Source of the DNA: Phycisphaeraceae bacterium D3-23 | GTDB taxonomy: Bacteria; Planctomycetota; Phycisphaerae; Phycisphaerales; Phycisphaeraceae | Assembly: GCA_039555135.1 (NCBI GenBank) | Contig: CP114179.1 | Span: 4,216,001 to 4,280,000 of the forward strand | Length of the DNA: 64,000 nt | Direction: 5' to 3' | In this document: positions 9,180 through 16,476 of the stretch, one piece after another | Position numbering within the stretch: position 1 is the stretch's first letter | Layout of the letters: every line of letters begins with the position of its first letter | Program-made: the position numbers and the translations under genes | The notes under the pieces: model-generated | The model's database searches: none | The model's input: the letters and a program-made list of their open reading frames with translations, nothing else | What the model was told of the DNA's origin: nothing

Positions 9180-9443
9180 ATGGCCATCCAAGCCCTCGGA
9201 CTGATCGAAACCAAAGGCATCGTCGCCGCCGTCGTCGCGACCGACGCCGCGCTCAAGGCCGCGGATGTCAAGTACGTCAAGCAGGACAAGGTCGGCAGCG
9301 GCTTCGTCGCCGTCACCCTGTCGGGCGATGTCGCCTCGGTCCAGGCCGCCGTCGACGCCGGCGCGAACGCCGCGGGCCAGGTCGGCGAAGTCGTCAGCGT
9401 CCACGTCATCCCCCGCCCGCAGGAAGGCGTCGCGTCGGTCTGA
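9180..9443 (+). CDS. BMC-H hexameric shell protein 3
   Basis: Third BMC-H of the operon, 87 residues, with QALGLIETKG at the start, VQAAVDAGANAAGQVGEVV and an end with IPRPQEG. Its pore loop reads KVGSG, close to PduA (KIGSG), and differs from KAGAG and PIGGG in the other two. CTGGAG about 9 nt upstream is the probable ribosome-binding site. It is separated from the first two BMC-H genes by the kinase homologue and followed by a hairpin (9451-9472) and the first BMC-P gene. Confidence 0.95.
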   Translation: MAIQALGLIETKGIVAAVVATDAALKAADVKYVKQDKVGSGFVAVTLSGDVASVQAAVDAGANAAGQVGEVVSVHVIPRPQEGVASV

Positions 9444-9450
9444 TCCAAGG

Positions 9451-9472
9451 CCTTGTGGCTTCAGCCACAAGG
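9451..9472 (+). other. Intercistronic hairpin, TTCA loop
   Basis: Perfect 9-bp stem CCTTGTGGC / GCCACAAGG with loop TTCA between BMC-H 3 and the first BMC-P gene. It has the same loop and layout as 7895-7918 but a different stem sequence in which both arms changed together. No T-tract follows. Confidence 0.6.
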
Positions 9473-9510
9473 AGCCCCACCGTTGTTTGTCTTAACCAAG
9501 GACCCCCGCC

Positions 9511-9828
9511 ATGTTCATCGGACGCGTCCAGGGCCACATCGTCAGCAGCGCCAAAGACGAACAGATCGTCGGCCACAAGCTGCTCATGATCGAGCCCTTG
9601 AAGATCGGCTACTCGGCCCCCGGAAACGAGGGCACTGCGTCTGGCTTCGAGCCGACCGGCCGGGCCATCGTCGCGCTCGACAAGGTCGGCGCGGGCGAGG
9701 GCCAGCTCGTCCTCATCACCCAGGGCTCGAGCGCTCGTATGGCGAAGGGCTGCGGCGATGCGCCGATCGACGCCGTCGTCGTCGGCATCGTGGATTCCGC
9801 CGTCGCCGACGGCAAGCAGCTCGCCTGA
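9511..9828 (+). CDS. BMC-P pentameric vertex protein 1 (EutN/CcmL family)
   Basis: A 105-residue EutN/CcmL-family protein, predicted to form pentamers that close the vertices of the shell. It begins MFIGRVQGHIVSS, continues with GHKLLMIEPL, then IVALDKVGAGEGQLVLITQG, the Gly-rich conserved core, and ends with DAVVVGIVDS. It is the first of three different BMC-P genes in the operon. It directly precedes the aldehyde dehydrogenase with a 19-nt gap. Confidence 0.95.
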   Translation: MFIGRVQGHIVSSAKDEQIVGHKLLMIEPLKIGYSAPGNEGTASGFEPTGRAIVALDKVGAGEGQLVLITQGSSARMAKGCGDAPIDAVVVGIVDSAVADGKQLA

Positions 9829-9847
9829 ATTTTGTAACGAGAGACCC

Positions 9848-11293
9848 ATGAGCGCTACCGATACAAAACTGATCCACGACGTCGTCACCGAGGTGCTCTC
9901 GCGACTCAACGCGGGCGGCGCACCGGCCGCGACCAAGCCCGCGACATCGTTCGGCAGCGGCGCGTCCGGCACCGACGGCATCTTCGCCGACGTCGACCAG
10001 GCCGTGCAGGCGGCCAGCGATGCGCAGCAACAGCTCGCCACCGCCGGCCTCGACGTGCGCGACGGCATCGTCAAACTCATCAAGACCATCGCCGCCGACA
10101 ACGCGCAACAGTGGGGCGAGTTCGAACTCAATGAAACTAAGGTCGGGCGGCTCGACCACAAGATCGCCAAGCTTGAGCTGCTCGAGCGCGTCCCCGGCGT
10201 CGAGTTCCTCCGTGCCAAAGCCACCGTCGCGCACTCCGGCGACGAAGGCATCGCCCTCGACGAGGCCGCGCCCTTCGGCGTCATCGGCTGCATCACCCCC
10301 GTCACCCACTCGATCCCCACCATGACCGCCAACGCGATCAACATGATCGCCTCGGGCAACGCCATGGTCGTCAACCCGCACCCCTCGGGCACGAAGTCGG
10401 CCGTGCTCGCGGCAAAAACCTACAACGCCGCCATCCGCAAGCAGTTCGGCATCGGCCCGCTGTGCTGCGTCATCGAGCCGCCCTCGCTCGATTCGGCAAA
10501 AGCCATCTTCGCCCACCGCGGCATCCCGCTGCTCGTCGTCACGGGCGGCCCGGCCGTCGCACGGGTCGCGCTCAAGCAGCCCAAACGCGCCATCGTCGCG
10601 GGCCCCGGCAACCCGCCGGTCGTCATCGACGAAACCGCCGACCTCGACAACGCCGCAAAGTCGATCATCGCGGGCGGCGCGTTTGACAATAACCTGCTGT
10701 GCATCGGTGAAAAAGAGTGCTTTGTCGTTGATAGCGTGTTCGACAAGATGATGGACGCGATGTCGCGCGCCGGGGCCGCCCGGCTCAACGACGCCCAGGT
10801 CGTCCGGCTCACCGACGCCGCGATGGACTGGAAGAAAGACCACCACGTCGTCAACGCCGAGTTCATCGGCAAGGACGCGCCCGTCCTCGCCGACGCCGCG
10901 GGGCTCAGCGTCGGCAACGACGTCGACCTGCTCTTCGGCGAGACCGACGAAACCAACCCGTTCGTGCCCGTCGAGCAGATGATGCCCTTCGTGCCTTTCG
11001 TGCGCTGCCGCGACTTTGACGCCGCACTCAAGCTCGCGCTCAAGCACGAGCACGGCTTTGGCCACACCGCCATCATCCACTCCAACCACCTCGAGCACAT
11101 CACCCGCATGGGCCGCGAGATGAACACCACCATCTTCGTCGCCAACGGCCCGTGTACCGCCGGGCTGGGCTCGGGCGGCGAGGGCTACGCCAGCTACTCC
11201 ATCGCTACGCCCACGGGCGAGGGCATCACCACCCCCCTGACCTTCACACGCTTCCGGCGAAACACCATCGCCGGTTCGCTCCGGATAGTTTGA
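9848..11293 (+). CDS. CoA-acylating aldehyde dehydrogenase of the microcompartment
   Basis: Oxidises an aldehyde to acyl-CoA with NAD+ and CoA; in PV compartments the substrate is expected to be lactaldehyde. The 481-residue protein is PduP/EutE-like. The catalytic cysteine is Cys285 in NNLLCIGEK, with the nucleotide-site segments VIGCITPVTH and GPGNPPVVID. Residues 3-21 (ATDTKLIHDVVTEVLSRLN) form a predicted amphipathic helix followed by a Gly/Ala/Pro linker, an encapsulation peptide like that of PduL. I start at ATG 9848; the frame opens earlier but overlaps the BMC-P gene. A single arm of repeat family A lies just downstream. Confidence 0.95.
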   Translation: MSATDTKLIHDVVTEVLSRLNAGGAPAATKPATSFGSGASGTDGIFADVDQAVQAASDAQQQLATAGLDVRDGIVKLIKTIAADNAQQWGEFELNETKVGRLDHKIAKLELLERVPGVEFLRAKATVAHSGDEGIALDEAAPFGVIGCITPVTHSIPTMTANAINMIASGNAMVVNPHPSGTKSAVLAAKTYNAAIRKQFGIGPLCCVIEPPSLDSAKAIFAHRGIPLLVVTGGPAVARVALKQPKRAIVAGPGNPPVVIDETADLDNAAKSIIAGGAFDNNLLCIGEKECFVVDSVFDKMMDAMSRAGAARLNDAQVVRLTDAAMDWKKDHHVVNAEFIGKDAPVLADAAGLSVGNDVDLLFGETDETNPFVPVEQMMPFVPFVRCRDFDAALKLALKHEHGFGHTAIIHSNHLEHITRMGREMNTTIFVANGPCTAGLGSGGEGYASYSIATPTGEGITTPLTFTRFRRNTIAGSLRIV

Positions 11294-11299
11294 ACCCAT

Positions 11300-11322
11300 C
11301 ACAGGCAGGATGCCTGTACCAC
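11300..11322. repeat. Single arm of repeat family A
   Basis: ACAGGCAGGATGCCTGTACC matches one hairpin arm of family A, here alone, between the aldehyde dehydrogenase and second BMC-P genes. Confidence 0.6.
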
Positions 11323-11334
11323 CTTGAACCGACC

Positions 11335-11655
11335 ATGCTCCAAGCCACCGTCATCGGCCGCGCCACCTCGACCCGCAAGCACAAATCGCTTGCCGGGCAG
11401 CGGCTGCTCGTCTGCCAGCCGCTCAAGGTGGACGGCAGCGCGGACGGCGATGTCTTCCTCGCGCTCGACCGACACGGCGCAGCACAGGGCGACCGCGTGC
11501 TGCTCTCCAGCGACGGCCGGGGGCTCCGCGAACTACTGGGTAAGCAAAACACGCCCGCCCGCTGGTGGACGCTCGGCATCGTCGACGAAGGCCAGCCCTA
11601 CGGCCCAACCCCGGAACTTCTCGCTGCGCAGTCGACTGCCGAAGGGAGGGCGTGA
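11335..11655 (+). CDS. BMC-P pentameric vertex protein 2 (EutN/CcmL family)
   Basis: A 106-residue EutN/CcmL-family protein starting MLQATVIGRATSTRKHKSL, with AGQRLLVCQPL, DRHGAAQGDRVLLSSDG and the closing segment TLGIVDEG. It is more divergent than BMC-P 1 and carries an extra tail (PYGPTPELLAAQ). It follows the aldehyde dehydrogenase by 41 nt across a repeat arm. The next BMC-P gene starts only one base after its stop codon, so the two are translationally close. Three distinct BMC-P proteins are a known mark of PV-type shells, which lack tandem-domain BMC-T proteins; none is seen here. Confidence 0.92.
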   Translation: MLQATVIGRATSTRKHKSLAGQRLLVCQPLKVDGSADGDVFLALDRHGAAQGDRVLLSSDGRGLRELLGKQNTPARWWTLGIVDEGQPYGPTPELLAAQSTAEGRA

Positions 11656-11656
11656 T

Positions 11657-11959
11657 ATGCGCATCGCCCGCGTGAAAGGCACCGTGATACTTGTGCCGCG
11701 CCTACCTGAACTGAAGGACGGCCGACTCGTCATCGTCGAAACCCTCGACGGCCAAGCGCTCGCGGGCCACGCCGACACTGCGCCGCGCGCGACGCCGATG
11801 CCGCAGGCGCTCGTGGTCTACGACGAGCTCGGCGCAGCCGAGGGCCAGCTCATCGCGCTCAGCGAGGGCGGCGAAGCGACCCAGCCCTTCCGACCCGACC
11901 GCGTGCCCGTCGACGCCTACTGCGCCGCCATCCTCGATTCGATCGACCTAAAGGACTAA
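11657..11959 (+). CDS. BMC-P pentameric vertex protein 3 (EutN/CcmL family)
   Basis: A 100-residue EutN/CcmL-family protein starting MRIARVKGTVILVPRLPEL, with GRLVIVETLDGQ, ALVVYDELGAAEGQLIALSEG and a final AAILDSIDL. ATG 11657 lies one base after the previous stop, and GGGAGGG about 8 nt upstream is the ribosome-binding site inside the end of the upstream gene. It is followed by the aldolase gene with only 5 nt between them, so the three are tightly coupled. Confidence 0.92.
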   Translation: MRIARVKGTVILVPRLPELKDGRLVIVETLDGQALAGHADTAPRATPMPQALVVYDELGAAEGQLIALSEGGEATQPFRPDRVPVDAYCAAILDSIDLKD

Positions 11960-11964
11960 ACACC

Positions 11965-12876
11965 ATGCAGCACACTTCGCTGTGGCAACTGAAAAAAGAG
12001 ATGTGCGAGTACGGCAAGCGCATCTGGCAACGCGGCTACTGCGCGGGCAACGAGGGCAACCACTCCGTCCGCGTCCCCGGCTGCCGACCCGGCCAAGAGC
12101 GTTTCCTCTGCACGCCGACAGGCATCTCCAAGGGCTTCCTCGACCCCGGCGACATCTGCGTCGTCGACAGCGCAGGCAAGCAGGTCGAGCGCAACGCCAA
12201 GGGGCGCAAGCGGTCGAGCGAGGTGCTGGTGCATCTGGCGATCTACAAGAAGCGGCCAGACATTAATGCCGTGATCCACAGCCACCCGCCGCACGCGGTC
12301 GCGTTCTGTCTCGCGGGGATCGAGGTGCCCCACTCGATCCACCCCGAGGCCGAGGTGTTCCTTGGGAAGATCGTCCACGCCGACTACGCGACGCCCGGCA
12401 CACAGGCGCTTCCCGACAGCTTCATCAATAAGCTCAACCAGGAATCGAACACCGTCCTCATGGGCAACCACGGCTCGGTCAGTTTCGCCGACACCCTGGA
12501 GATCGCGTACTACCGGCTGGAGATCCTCGACAACTACTGCAAGCAGCTGTTGCTCGCGCGGTCGCTGGGCCAGGTCAAGGTGCTCGACCCCGGCCAGATG
12601 TCCGAACTGCTCGAAGTCAAAGAGAGGTTCGGCTTCCCAGACGAACGCAAGGCGTGCGCGCTGGAGGGGTGTGTGGGGACGGAGGACCAGCCGTTCCTGG
12701 CCAACTTCGGGATGAATACGCCCAGTGCGCAGTGCGCGTGTGATGGCGGCCCGGTAAGTTGTGGGTGTGATACTTCCGGGGGCGGCGGCGCGAAGCCGCA
12801 AGCGGCGGCGGGCGGGGATTACGAGAAGTTGGTGCAGGCGATCACGGACCAGATCATGGCCGGGCTCAATCAATAG
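11965..12876 (+). CDS. Class II aldolase (fuculose/rhamnulose-1-phosphate type) with C-terminal targeting tail
   Basis: Zinc aldolase expected to cleave a deoxyketose-1-phosphate into dihydroxyacetone phosphate and lactaldehyde. In 303 residues the aldolase II domain (about 1-230) shows GNEGNHSVR, a likely catalytic Glu86 in SSEVLVH, zinc ligands in HSHPPH (105-110) and a further His169 in GNHGS. After it comes a Cys-rich stretch (about 255-270, with CACDGG and CGCDTSG), a Gly/Ala linker and a terminal amphipathic helix (residues 285-303, YEKLVQAITDQIMAGLNQ). That helix looks like an encapsulation peptide at the C-terminus rather than the N-terminus. The sugar isomerase and kinase of the pathway are not in this window. 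Confidence 0.92.
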   Translation: MQHTSLWQLKKEMCEYGKRIWQRGYCAGNEGNHSVRVPGCRPGQERFLCTPTGISKGFLDPGDICVVDSAGKQVERNAKGRKRSSEVLVHLAIYKKRPDINAVIHSHPPHAVAFCLAGIEVPHSIHPEAEVFLGKIVHADYATPGTQALPDSFINKLNQESNTVLMGNHGSVSFADTLEIAYYRLEILDNYCKQLLLARSLGQVKVLDPGQMSELLEVKERFGFPDERKACALEGCVGTEDQPFLANFGMNTPSAQCACDGGPVSCGCDTSGGGGAKPQAAAGGDYEKLVQAITDQIMAGLNQ

Positions 12877-12905
12877 ACACGCGATACGCAATCGGAAGCA
12901 ACACC

Positions 12906-13829
12906 ATGGGATTCAAGGTCGCCATCATCGGTGGTGGGGGGCGGGTCGGCTCGAACGCCGCGTTCGCGCTGCAACTCGGGAAGATCGTGCGCGAGATCGC
13001 GCTGGTCGATGTCAACGCCGACCTCGCCGCGGGCGAGGCGCTGGACCTGCTGCACGGGGCATCGTTCTGCGCCGACCAGGTCATCACCGCGGGCTCATCC
13101 GAGATCGCGGCGGATGCGGATGTCGTTTGCATCACCGCGGGTTCGCGCCGCAAGCCCGACGAGTCACGCCTCGACCTCATCAACCGCAACGTCTCGATCT
13201 TCCGCGGAATCCTCGACGACCTGCGCGGGGTTGGGCTCAAGCAAGACGCGGTTATCTTCGTTGTCTCAAACCCCGTCGATGTGCTGACCCGCCTCGCACG
13301 TGAGCATCTGGACTGGTGCCCGCAGCGCGTGGTCGGGCTGGGGACCGTGCTCGACACCGCCCGCTTCTGCTCGATGATCGCGGACGAGAAAAACCTGCCC
13401 GCCTCGCAGGTCCGAGCGCTGATCCTCGGCGAGCACGGCGACTCCATGACACCGATCTGGTCCAGTGCCCAGGTCGGCGGCGTCGCGCTGACCTCCATCA
13501 TGAACCCCAACGAGCAGCGGCAGGTCTTCGAACGCACCCGCGGCAGCGGGGCGGAAGTCATCAAGCGCAAGGGCGGCGCGGGCTATGCCGTAGGGCTCAC
13601 GATCGCGGAGGTGATCCACGCGATCGCGCTCGACCAGCGTCGCGTGTTGCCTGTGAGTTCGCAGCTTTCGGGGCAGTACGGCGTGCGCGGTGTCGCGATG
13701 AGCATCCCCACCGTCGTCGGCCGCGACGGCGCCTTGGGCCACCACACCCCCGAGCTCTGGCCCAAGGAAGTCGCGGGCCTCCAGCAGTCCGCCCGGGCGC
13801 TCGACGCGACGTGGAAACAGCTGGGCTAG
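12906..13829 (+). CDS. Lactate/malate dehydrogenase family protein
   Basis: NAD(H)-dependent 2-hydroxyacid dehydrogenase, 307 residues, with Rossmann motif GGGGRVGSNAA (residues 9-19), LDTARF (149-154) and the catalytic His177 in GEHGDSM. The substrate-loop segment is GSRRKPDESR. The residue equivalent to Gln102 of lactate dehydrogenases is Arg82, which in this superfamily is the malate dehydrogenase signature; the true substrate is therefore open. PV compartment loci regularly carry a gene of this family, and NAD+ recycling for the aldehyde dehydrogenase is the usual proposal. No clear targeting peptide is visible. It starts 29 nt after the aldolase. Confidence 0.88.
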   Translation: MGFKVAIIGGGGRVGSNAAFALQLGKIVREIALVDVNADLAAGEALDLLHGASFCADQVITAGSSEIAADADVVCITAGSRRKPDESRLDLINRNVSIFRGILDDLRGVGLKQDAVIFVVSNPVDVLTRLAREHLDWCPQRVVGLGTVLDTARFCSMIADEKNLPASQVRALILGEHGDSMTPIWSSAQVGGVALTSIMNPNEQRQVFERTRGSGAEVIKRKGGAGYAVGLTIAEVIHAIALDQRRVLPVSSQLSGQYGVRGVAMSIPTVVGRDGALGHHTPELWPKEVAGLQQSARALDATWKQLG

Positions 13830-13838
13830 GCGACGGCA

Positions 13839-13935
13839 GTGGGGCAGACATTCCTGTCTGCCATCCGGCGAAGCCGGAACGAGAACCAGGCAGGTCAGGC
13901 CTTCGGCCTGCGGCAGACAGGAATGTCTGCCCCAC
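13839..13935. repeat. Nested palindromic repeat, family A copy 2
   Basis: Perfect 24-bp inverted repeat (13839-13862 and 13912-13935), with inner hairpins CCGGC-GAA-GCCGG and CAGGCC-TTC-GGCCTG. Compared with copy 1, the arm hairpin changed GCAGGC/GCCTG to GCAGAC/GTCTG, so both strands of the stem changed together. It separates the dehydrogenase from the DeoR regulator. Confidence 0.85.
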
Positions 13936-13946
13936 GGAAGAATCAC

Positions 13947-14756
13947 ATGCTCATCGTCGATCGCCAGCAGCGCCTTCTCGATATCCTTCAGCAGCACCGC
14001 AGCGCGCAGCTTGACGACCTGGCCGAGCAGCTCGGCGTCTCGGCGTCCACCGTCCGGCGCGACCTCGAAGCCCTCGAAAAAACCGGCAGCGTGCAACGCA
14101 CCCACGGCGGCGCGGTCTTCACCGGCTCATCCCACATCCGTCCCGCCAGCTTCGCGCTGGCCACGCGCATGACCGAGCACGTCCCCGCCAAGGAGGCCAT
14201 CGGCAAGTACGCCGCGTCGCTCGTCCGGCCCAACATGACCGTGCTCATGGACGGCGGCTCGACCGTCATCCTCGCCGCCAAGCAGATCACCGCCCGGCCG
14301 ATCCAGATCGTCACGACCTCCCTCTCCATCGCACAGCTCTTTCACGAGGACGACCAGGCCGAGGTCATCCTCGTCGGTGGCACGGTCTACCCGCGCACCG
14401 AGGTGACGTTCGGCCCGCTCACCCTCGCGACGCTCGCCGACCTGCACGCCGACCTCCTGCTCTTCAGCTTGGCCGGGATCGAGATGGACGACCCGGCCGA
14501 GGGGGCCGGGCCGACCGTCGGGGCCTTCAACATCAACCTCGATATGTCGAACGTCGAGCAGGCGATGGTCCGTCGATCGGCGCGCAGCGTGATGCTGATG
14601 GACGCGAGCAAGTTCGGCCGCAAGAGTCTGGTCCGCACCTGCGGCGTGGCCGAGGTCGATCAGGTCGTGACCGACGCGGCGGTGCCCGAGGTCTGGCTTG
14701 GCCGGATCGGCCCGAAGCTGGTCGTGGTGGGAGCCGATGGTGAGCCGGTCCAATAA
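13947..14756 (+). CDS. DeoR family transcriptional regulator
   Basis: A 269-residue DeoR/GlpR-type regulator. An N-terminal winged helix-turn-helix (about 5-60) contains RQQRLLDILQQ, LAEQLGVSASTVRRDLEAL and the wing THGGAVF. A C-terminal sugar-phosphate-sensing domain (about 75-255) has DGGSTVILAAK and VGGTVYPRTE. DeoR proteins usually repress sugar-catabolic operons and release on binding a phosphorylated sugar, so it probably controls the microcompartment operon, perhaps through the palindrome at 6429-6443. I start at ATG 13947, with GGAAG 6 nt upstream; the frame is open further upstream but runs through the repeat element. Confidence 0.92.
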   Translation: MLIVDRQQRLLDILQQHRSAQLDDLAEQLGVSASTVRRDLEALEKTGSVQRTHGGAVFTGSSHIRPASFALATRMTEHVPAKEAIGKYAASLVRPNMTVLMDGGSTVILAAKQITARPIQIVTTSLSIAQLFHEDDQAEVILVGGTVYPRTEVTFGPLTLATLADLHADLLLFSLAGIEMDDPAEGAGPTVGAFNINLDMSNVEQAMVRRSARSVMLMDASKFGRKSLVRTCGVAEVDQVVTDAAVPEVWLGRIGPKLVVVGADGEPVQ

Positions 14757-14863
14757 AGTCGCAATTCCCGGCCCGGCAGCCCACACAAGCGGCCAAGAAT
14801 CGCGCATAATGCCGTGAACGGACTGTCCGCACACCTTCCCCATCCAACTTTGGAGCTTTCGCT

Positions 14864-15274
14864 ATGAGAAAAGCATGGACCGCTCTCTCCGCCCTAGCAC
14901 TCTTCGCCGCCGTCGGCTGCCAGGAAGACCCCGAGCCCGTCAGCCAAGTGCCCGGCCCCACGCCCTACGACAGCAGCTACGACAACCTGGGCCCCGTCGC
15001 CCTCGACAACGGCCAGCAAAACGCTGGCCCCTACGACTCGGGTGCCGCTGCGGGGCCATATAACGGCAACGCGAACACCGGCGGCGCGGCAGCCGGCGTC
15101 CCCGGCGTCGGCGCCACCCCCGGTGGCACCTACGTCATCCAGAAGGGCGACACCCTCTGGTCAATCGCCTCCCGCGTTTACGGCGACGGCCAGAAACATG
15201 TCGATATCGTCCGCGCCAACCCGGGCCTCGACCCGCAGCGCATGGCGATCGGCCAGGAAATCAACCTGCCGTGA
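14864..15274 (+). CDS. LysM domain lipoprotein
   Basis: A 136-residue predicted lipoprotein. The signal peptide ends in the lipobox LFAAVGC, with Cys19 as the lipidation site. A linker rich in Pro, Gly, Asn and Tyr (about 20-85) leads to one LysM domain (about 88-135) with GTYVIQKGDTLWSIASRVYG. LysM domains bind peptidoglycan-like glycans, so the protein probably links the membrane to the wall or sacculus; no catalytic domain is present. TTGGAG 9 nt upstream is the ribosome-binding site, and CATAAT at 14805-14810 could be its -10 element. A strong terminator follows at 15308-15342. Confidence 0.88.
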   Translation: MRKAWTALSALALFAAVGCQEDPEPVSQVPGPTPYDSSYDNLGPVALDNGQQNAGPYDSGAAAGPYNGNANTGGAAAGVPGVGATPGGTYVIQKGDTLWSIASRVYGDGQKHVDIVRANPGLDPQRMAIGQEINLP

Positions 15275-15307
15275 TACGGTGACGGATCGCTTCAACTCAA
15301 ACGCAAA

Positions 15308-15342
15308 CAGCACCCGTCCAGATGGCGGGTGCTGTCTTTTTT
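15308..15342 (+). terminator. Rho-independent terminator after the LysM lipoprotein gene
   Basis: Perfect 9-bp stem CAGCACCCG / CGGGTGCTG (15308-15316 and 15326-15334) followed by TCTTTTTT. Confidence 0.9.
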
Positions 15343-15422
15343 ACGCTGGCATCTCATATTTCGCTGGGGACGCGCAGCGTCCTGTTTTGCACCGCACACG
15401 AATCTTCCGGGCCTTCGCGGAT

Positions 15423-16118
15423 TCAGGCCATGGTGTGGGGTGGGTTTGATGCCCGCGGTTGGTCGTCCCGCCACGTGACGTCGCCCTCAACTGCGGCCTC
15501 CAGTAAGCGTATGTAGTGCGTGCGTCGGATCTCGACGACGCCGAACTGTTCGAGGTGTGGGTTGACGAACTGCACATCGAACAGCGTGTACCCGCGCTTC
15601 CGCAGGTGTTCGACGAGATGGACGAGCGCGATCTGAGAGGCGTAGGGCTTACGGGAGAACATCGACTCGCCGAAGAACGCGCCGCCCAGCGCGAGGCCGT
15701 AGATCCCGCCGACGAGTTCGCCATTGTCCCAGCACTCGGCGCTGTGCGCGTAGCCGAGCCGATGCAGATCGGCAAAGACCTCTGCGACGGCCGGGCTGAT
15801 CCAGGTCTCGCCATCGTCGTTGGCGCGGGGCAGCGCACACGCCGCGATCACCTCGGCAAAGGCATGGTCCTGCGTGAGGACGAACTTGGTAGTGCGCACC
15901 CGTTTGGCAAGCGATCGGCGGACACGGAATGCGCCAAGCGGGTCGCCCTCGGCGATCGGGATCACGGCGCGCGGGTCCGGGCTGTACCACTGGACGGGCC
16001 CGGACCGGCCGTCGGCCATCGGGAACGCCCCCGCCAGGTACGCGCGGACAATCAGCCCCGGCGTCAAGGCCTCGGCTTCTTCCGCATCGTCTGGCTCGGT
16101 GGGATCGGGCGTGGGCAT
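15423..16118 (-). CDS. aat: Leucyl/phenylalanyl-tRNA-protein transferase
   Basis: Transfers Leu or Phe from aminoacyl-tRNA to the N-terminus of proteins, marking them for degradation by the N-end rule (ClpS/ClpAP) pathway. The 231-residue protein has AYLAGAFPMAD near its start, the block WYSPDPRAVIP, CWDNGELVGGIYG and GGAFFGESMFS, then LFDVQFVNPHLEQFG, all diagnostic of Aat. I start at ATG 16118; the open frame extends to 16196 but the extra residues are not family-like. It is convergent with the LysM gene and divergent from tRNA-Phe. Confidence 0.95.
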   Translation of the reverse strand: MPTPDPTEPDDAEEAEALTPGLIVRAYLAGAFPMADGRSGPVQWYSPDPRAVIPIAEGDPLGAFRVRRSLAKRVRTTKFVLTQDHAFAEVIAACALPRANDDGETWISPAVAEVFADLHRLGYAHSAECWDNGELVGGIYGLALGGAFFGESMFSRKPYASQIALVHLVEHLRKRGYTLFDVQFVNPHLEQFGVVEIRRTHYIRLLEAAVEGDVTWRDDQPRASNPPHTMA

Positions 16119-16200
16119 CGGTTTTGGAGGTCCGCTGTTTGACAGTCCGCGACGACACGGTACGCTTACGCCACCCAGCCGCAAGGGCGGCGACATCTTG

Positions 16201-16273
16201 GGCCAGGTAGCTCAGTTGGTAGAGCACGGCATTGAAAATGCCGGTGTCCCCGGTTCAAGTCCGGGTCTGGCCA
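16201..16273 (+). tRNA. tRNA-Phe (anticodon GAA)
   Basis: A 73-nt cloverleaf. The acceptor stem GGCCAGG pairs with TCTGGCC (one G-T pair). The anticodon stem is CGGCA/TGCCG with loop TTGAAAA, anticodon GAA at 16234-16236. The T-loop is TTCAAGT and the discriminator base is A at 16273. The 3' CCA is not encoded (CTCC follows). Confidence 0.97.
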
Positions 16274-16282
16274 CTCCCGAAT

Positions 16283-16319
16283 CGCCCGCCCGGTCTCCCC
16301 GTGGCGGGCGGTCCTTTTT
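16283..16319 (+). terminator. Rho-independent terminator after tRNA-Phe
   Basis: 8-bp stem CGCCCGCC / GGCGGGCG (16283-16290 and 16303-16310), then GTCCTTTTT. It isolates the tRNA transcript from the ribosomal-protein operon. Confidence 0.85.
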
Positions 16320-16334
16320 CCAGGCCGGGCCGTA

Positions 16335-16364
16335 TTGGCATCCCGACGCCGGGGACGTTATACT
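16335..16364 (+). promoter_or_regulatory. Promoter of the rplKAJL operon
   Basis: -35 TTGGCA (16335-16340), 18-nt spacer, -10 TATACT (16359-16364). The expected transcript would have a leader of about 105 nt before rplK at 16477. Confidence 0.65.
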
Positions 16365-16476
16365 GCTCGGCTCGCTATCCAGCGACCGCCCCGCCCCAAC
16401 CCGGGGCCCGTAAACCCTAAACGCAACCCCGTGACCGTGCCGTTTCAACGCACGCTCGCAGCGAAGGATTGATCCG

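Noticed and set aside
13839-13946. N-terminal extension of the DeoR regulator
   Set aside because: The extra codons lie inside a family A repeat; ATG 13947 has GGAAG upstream and a normal DeoR start.
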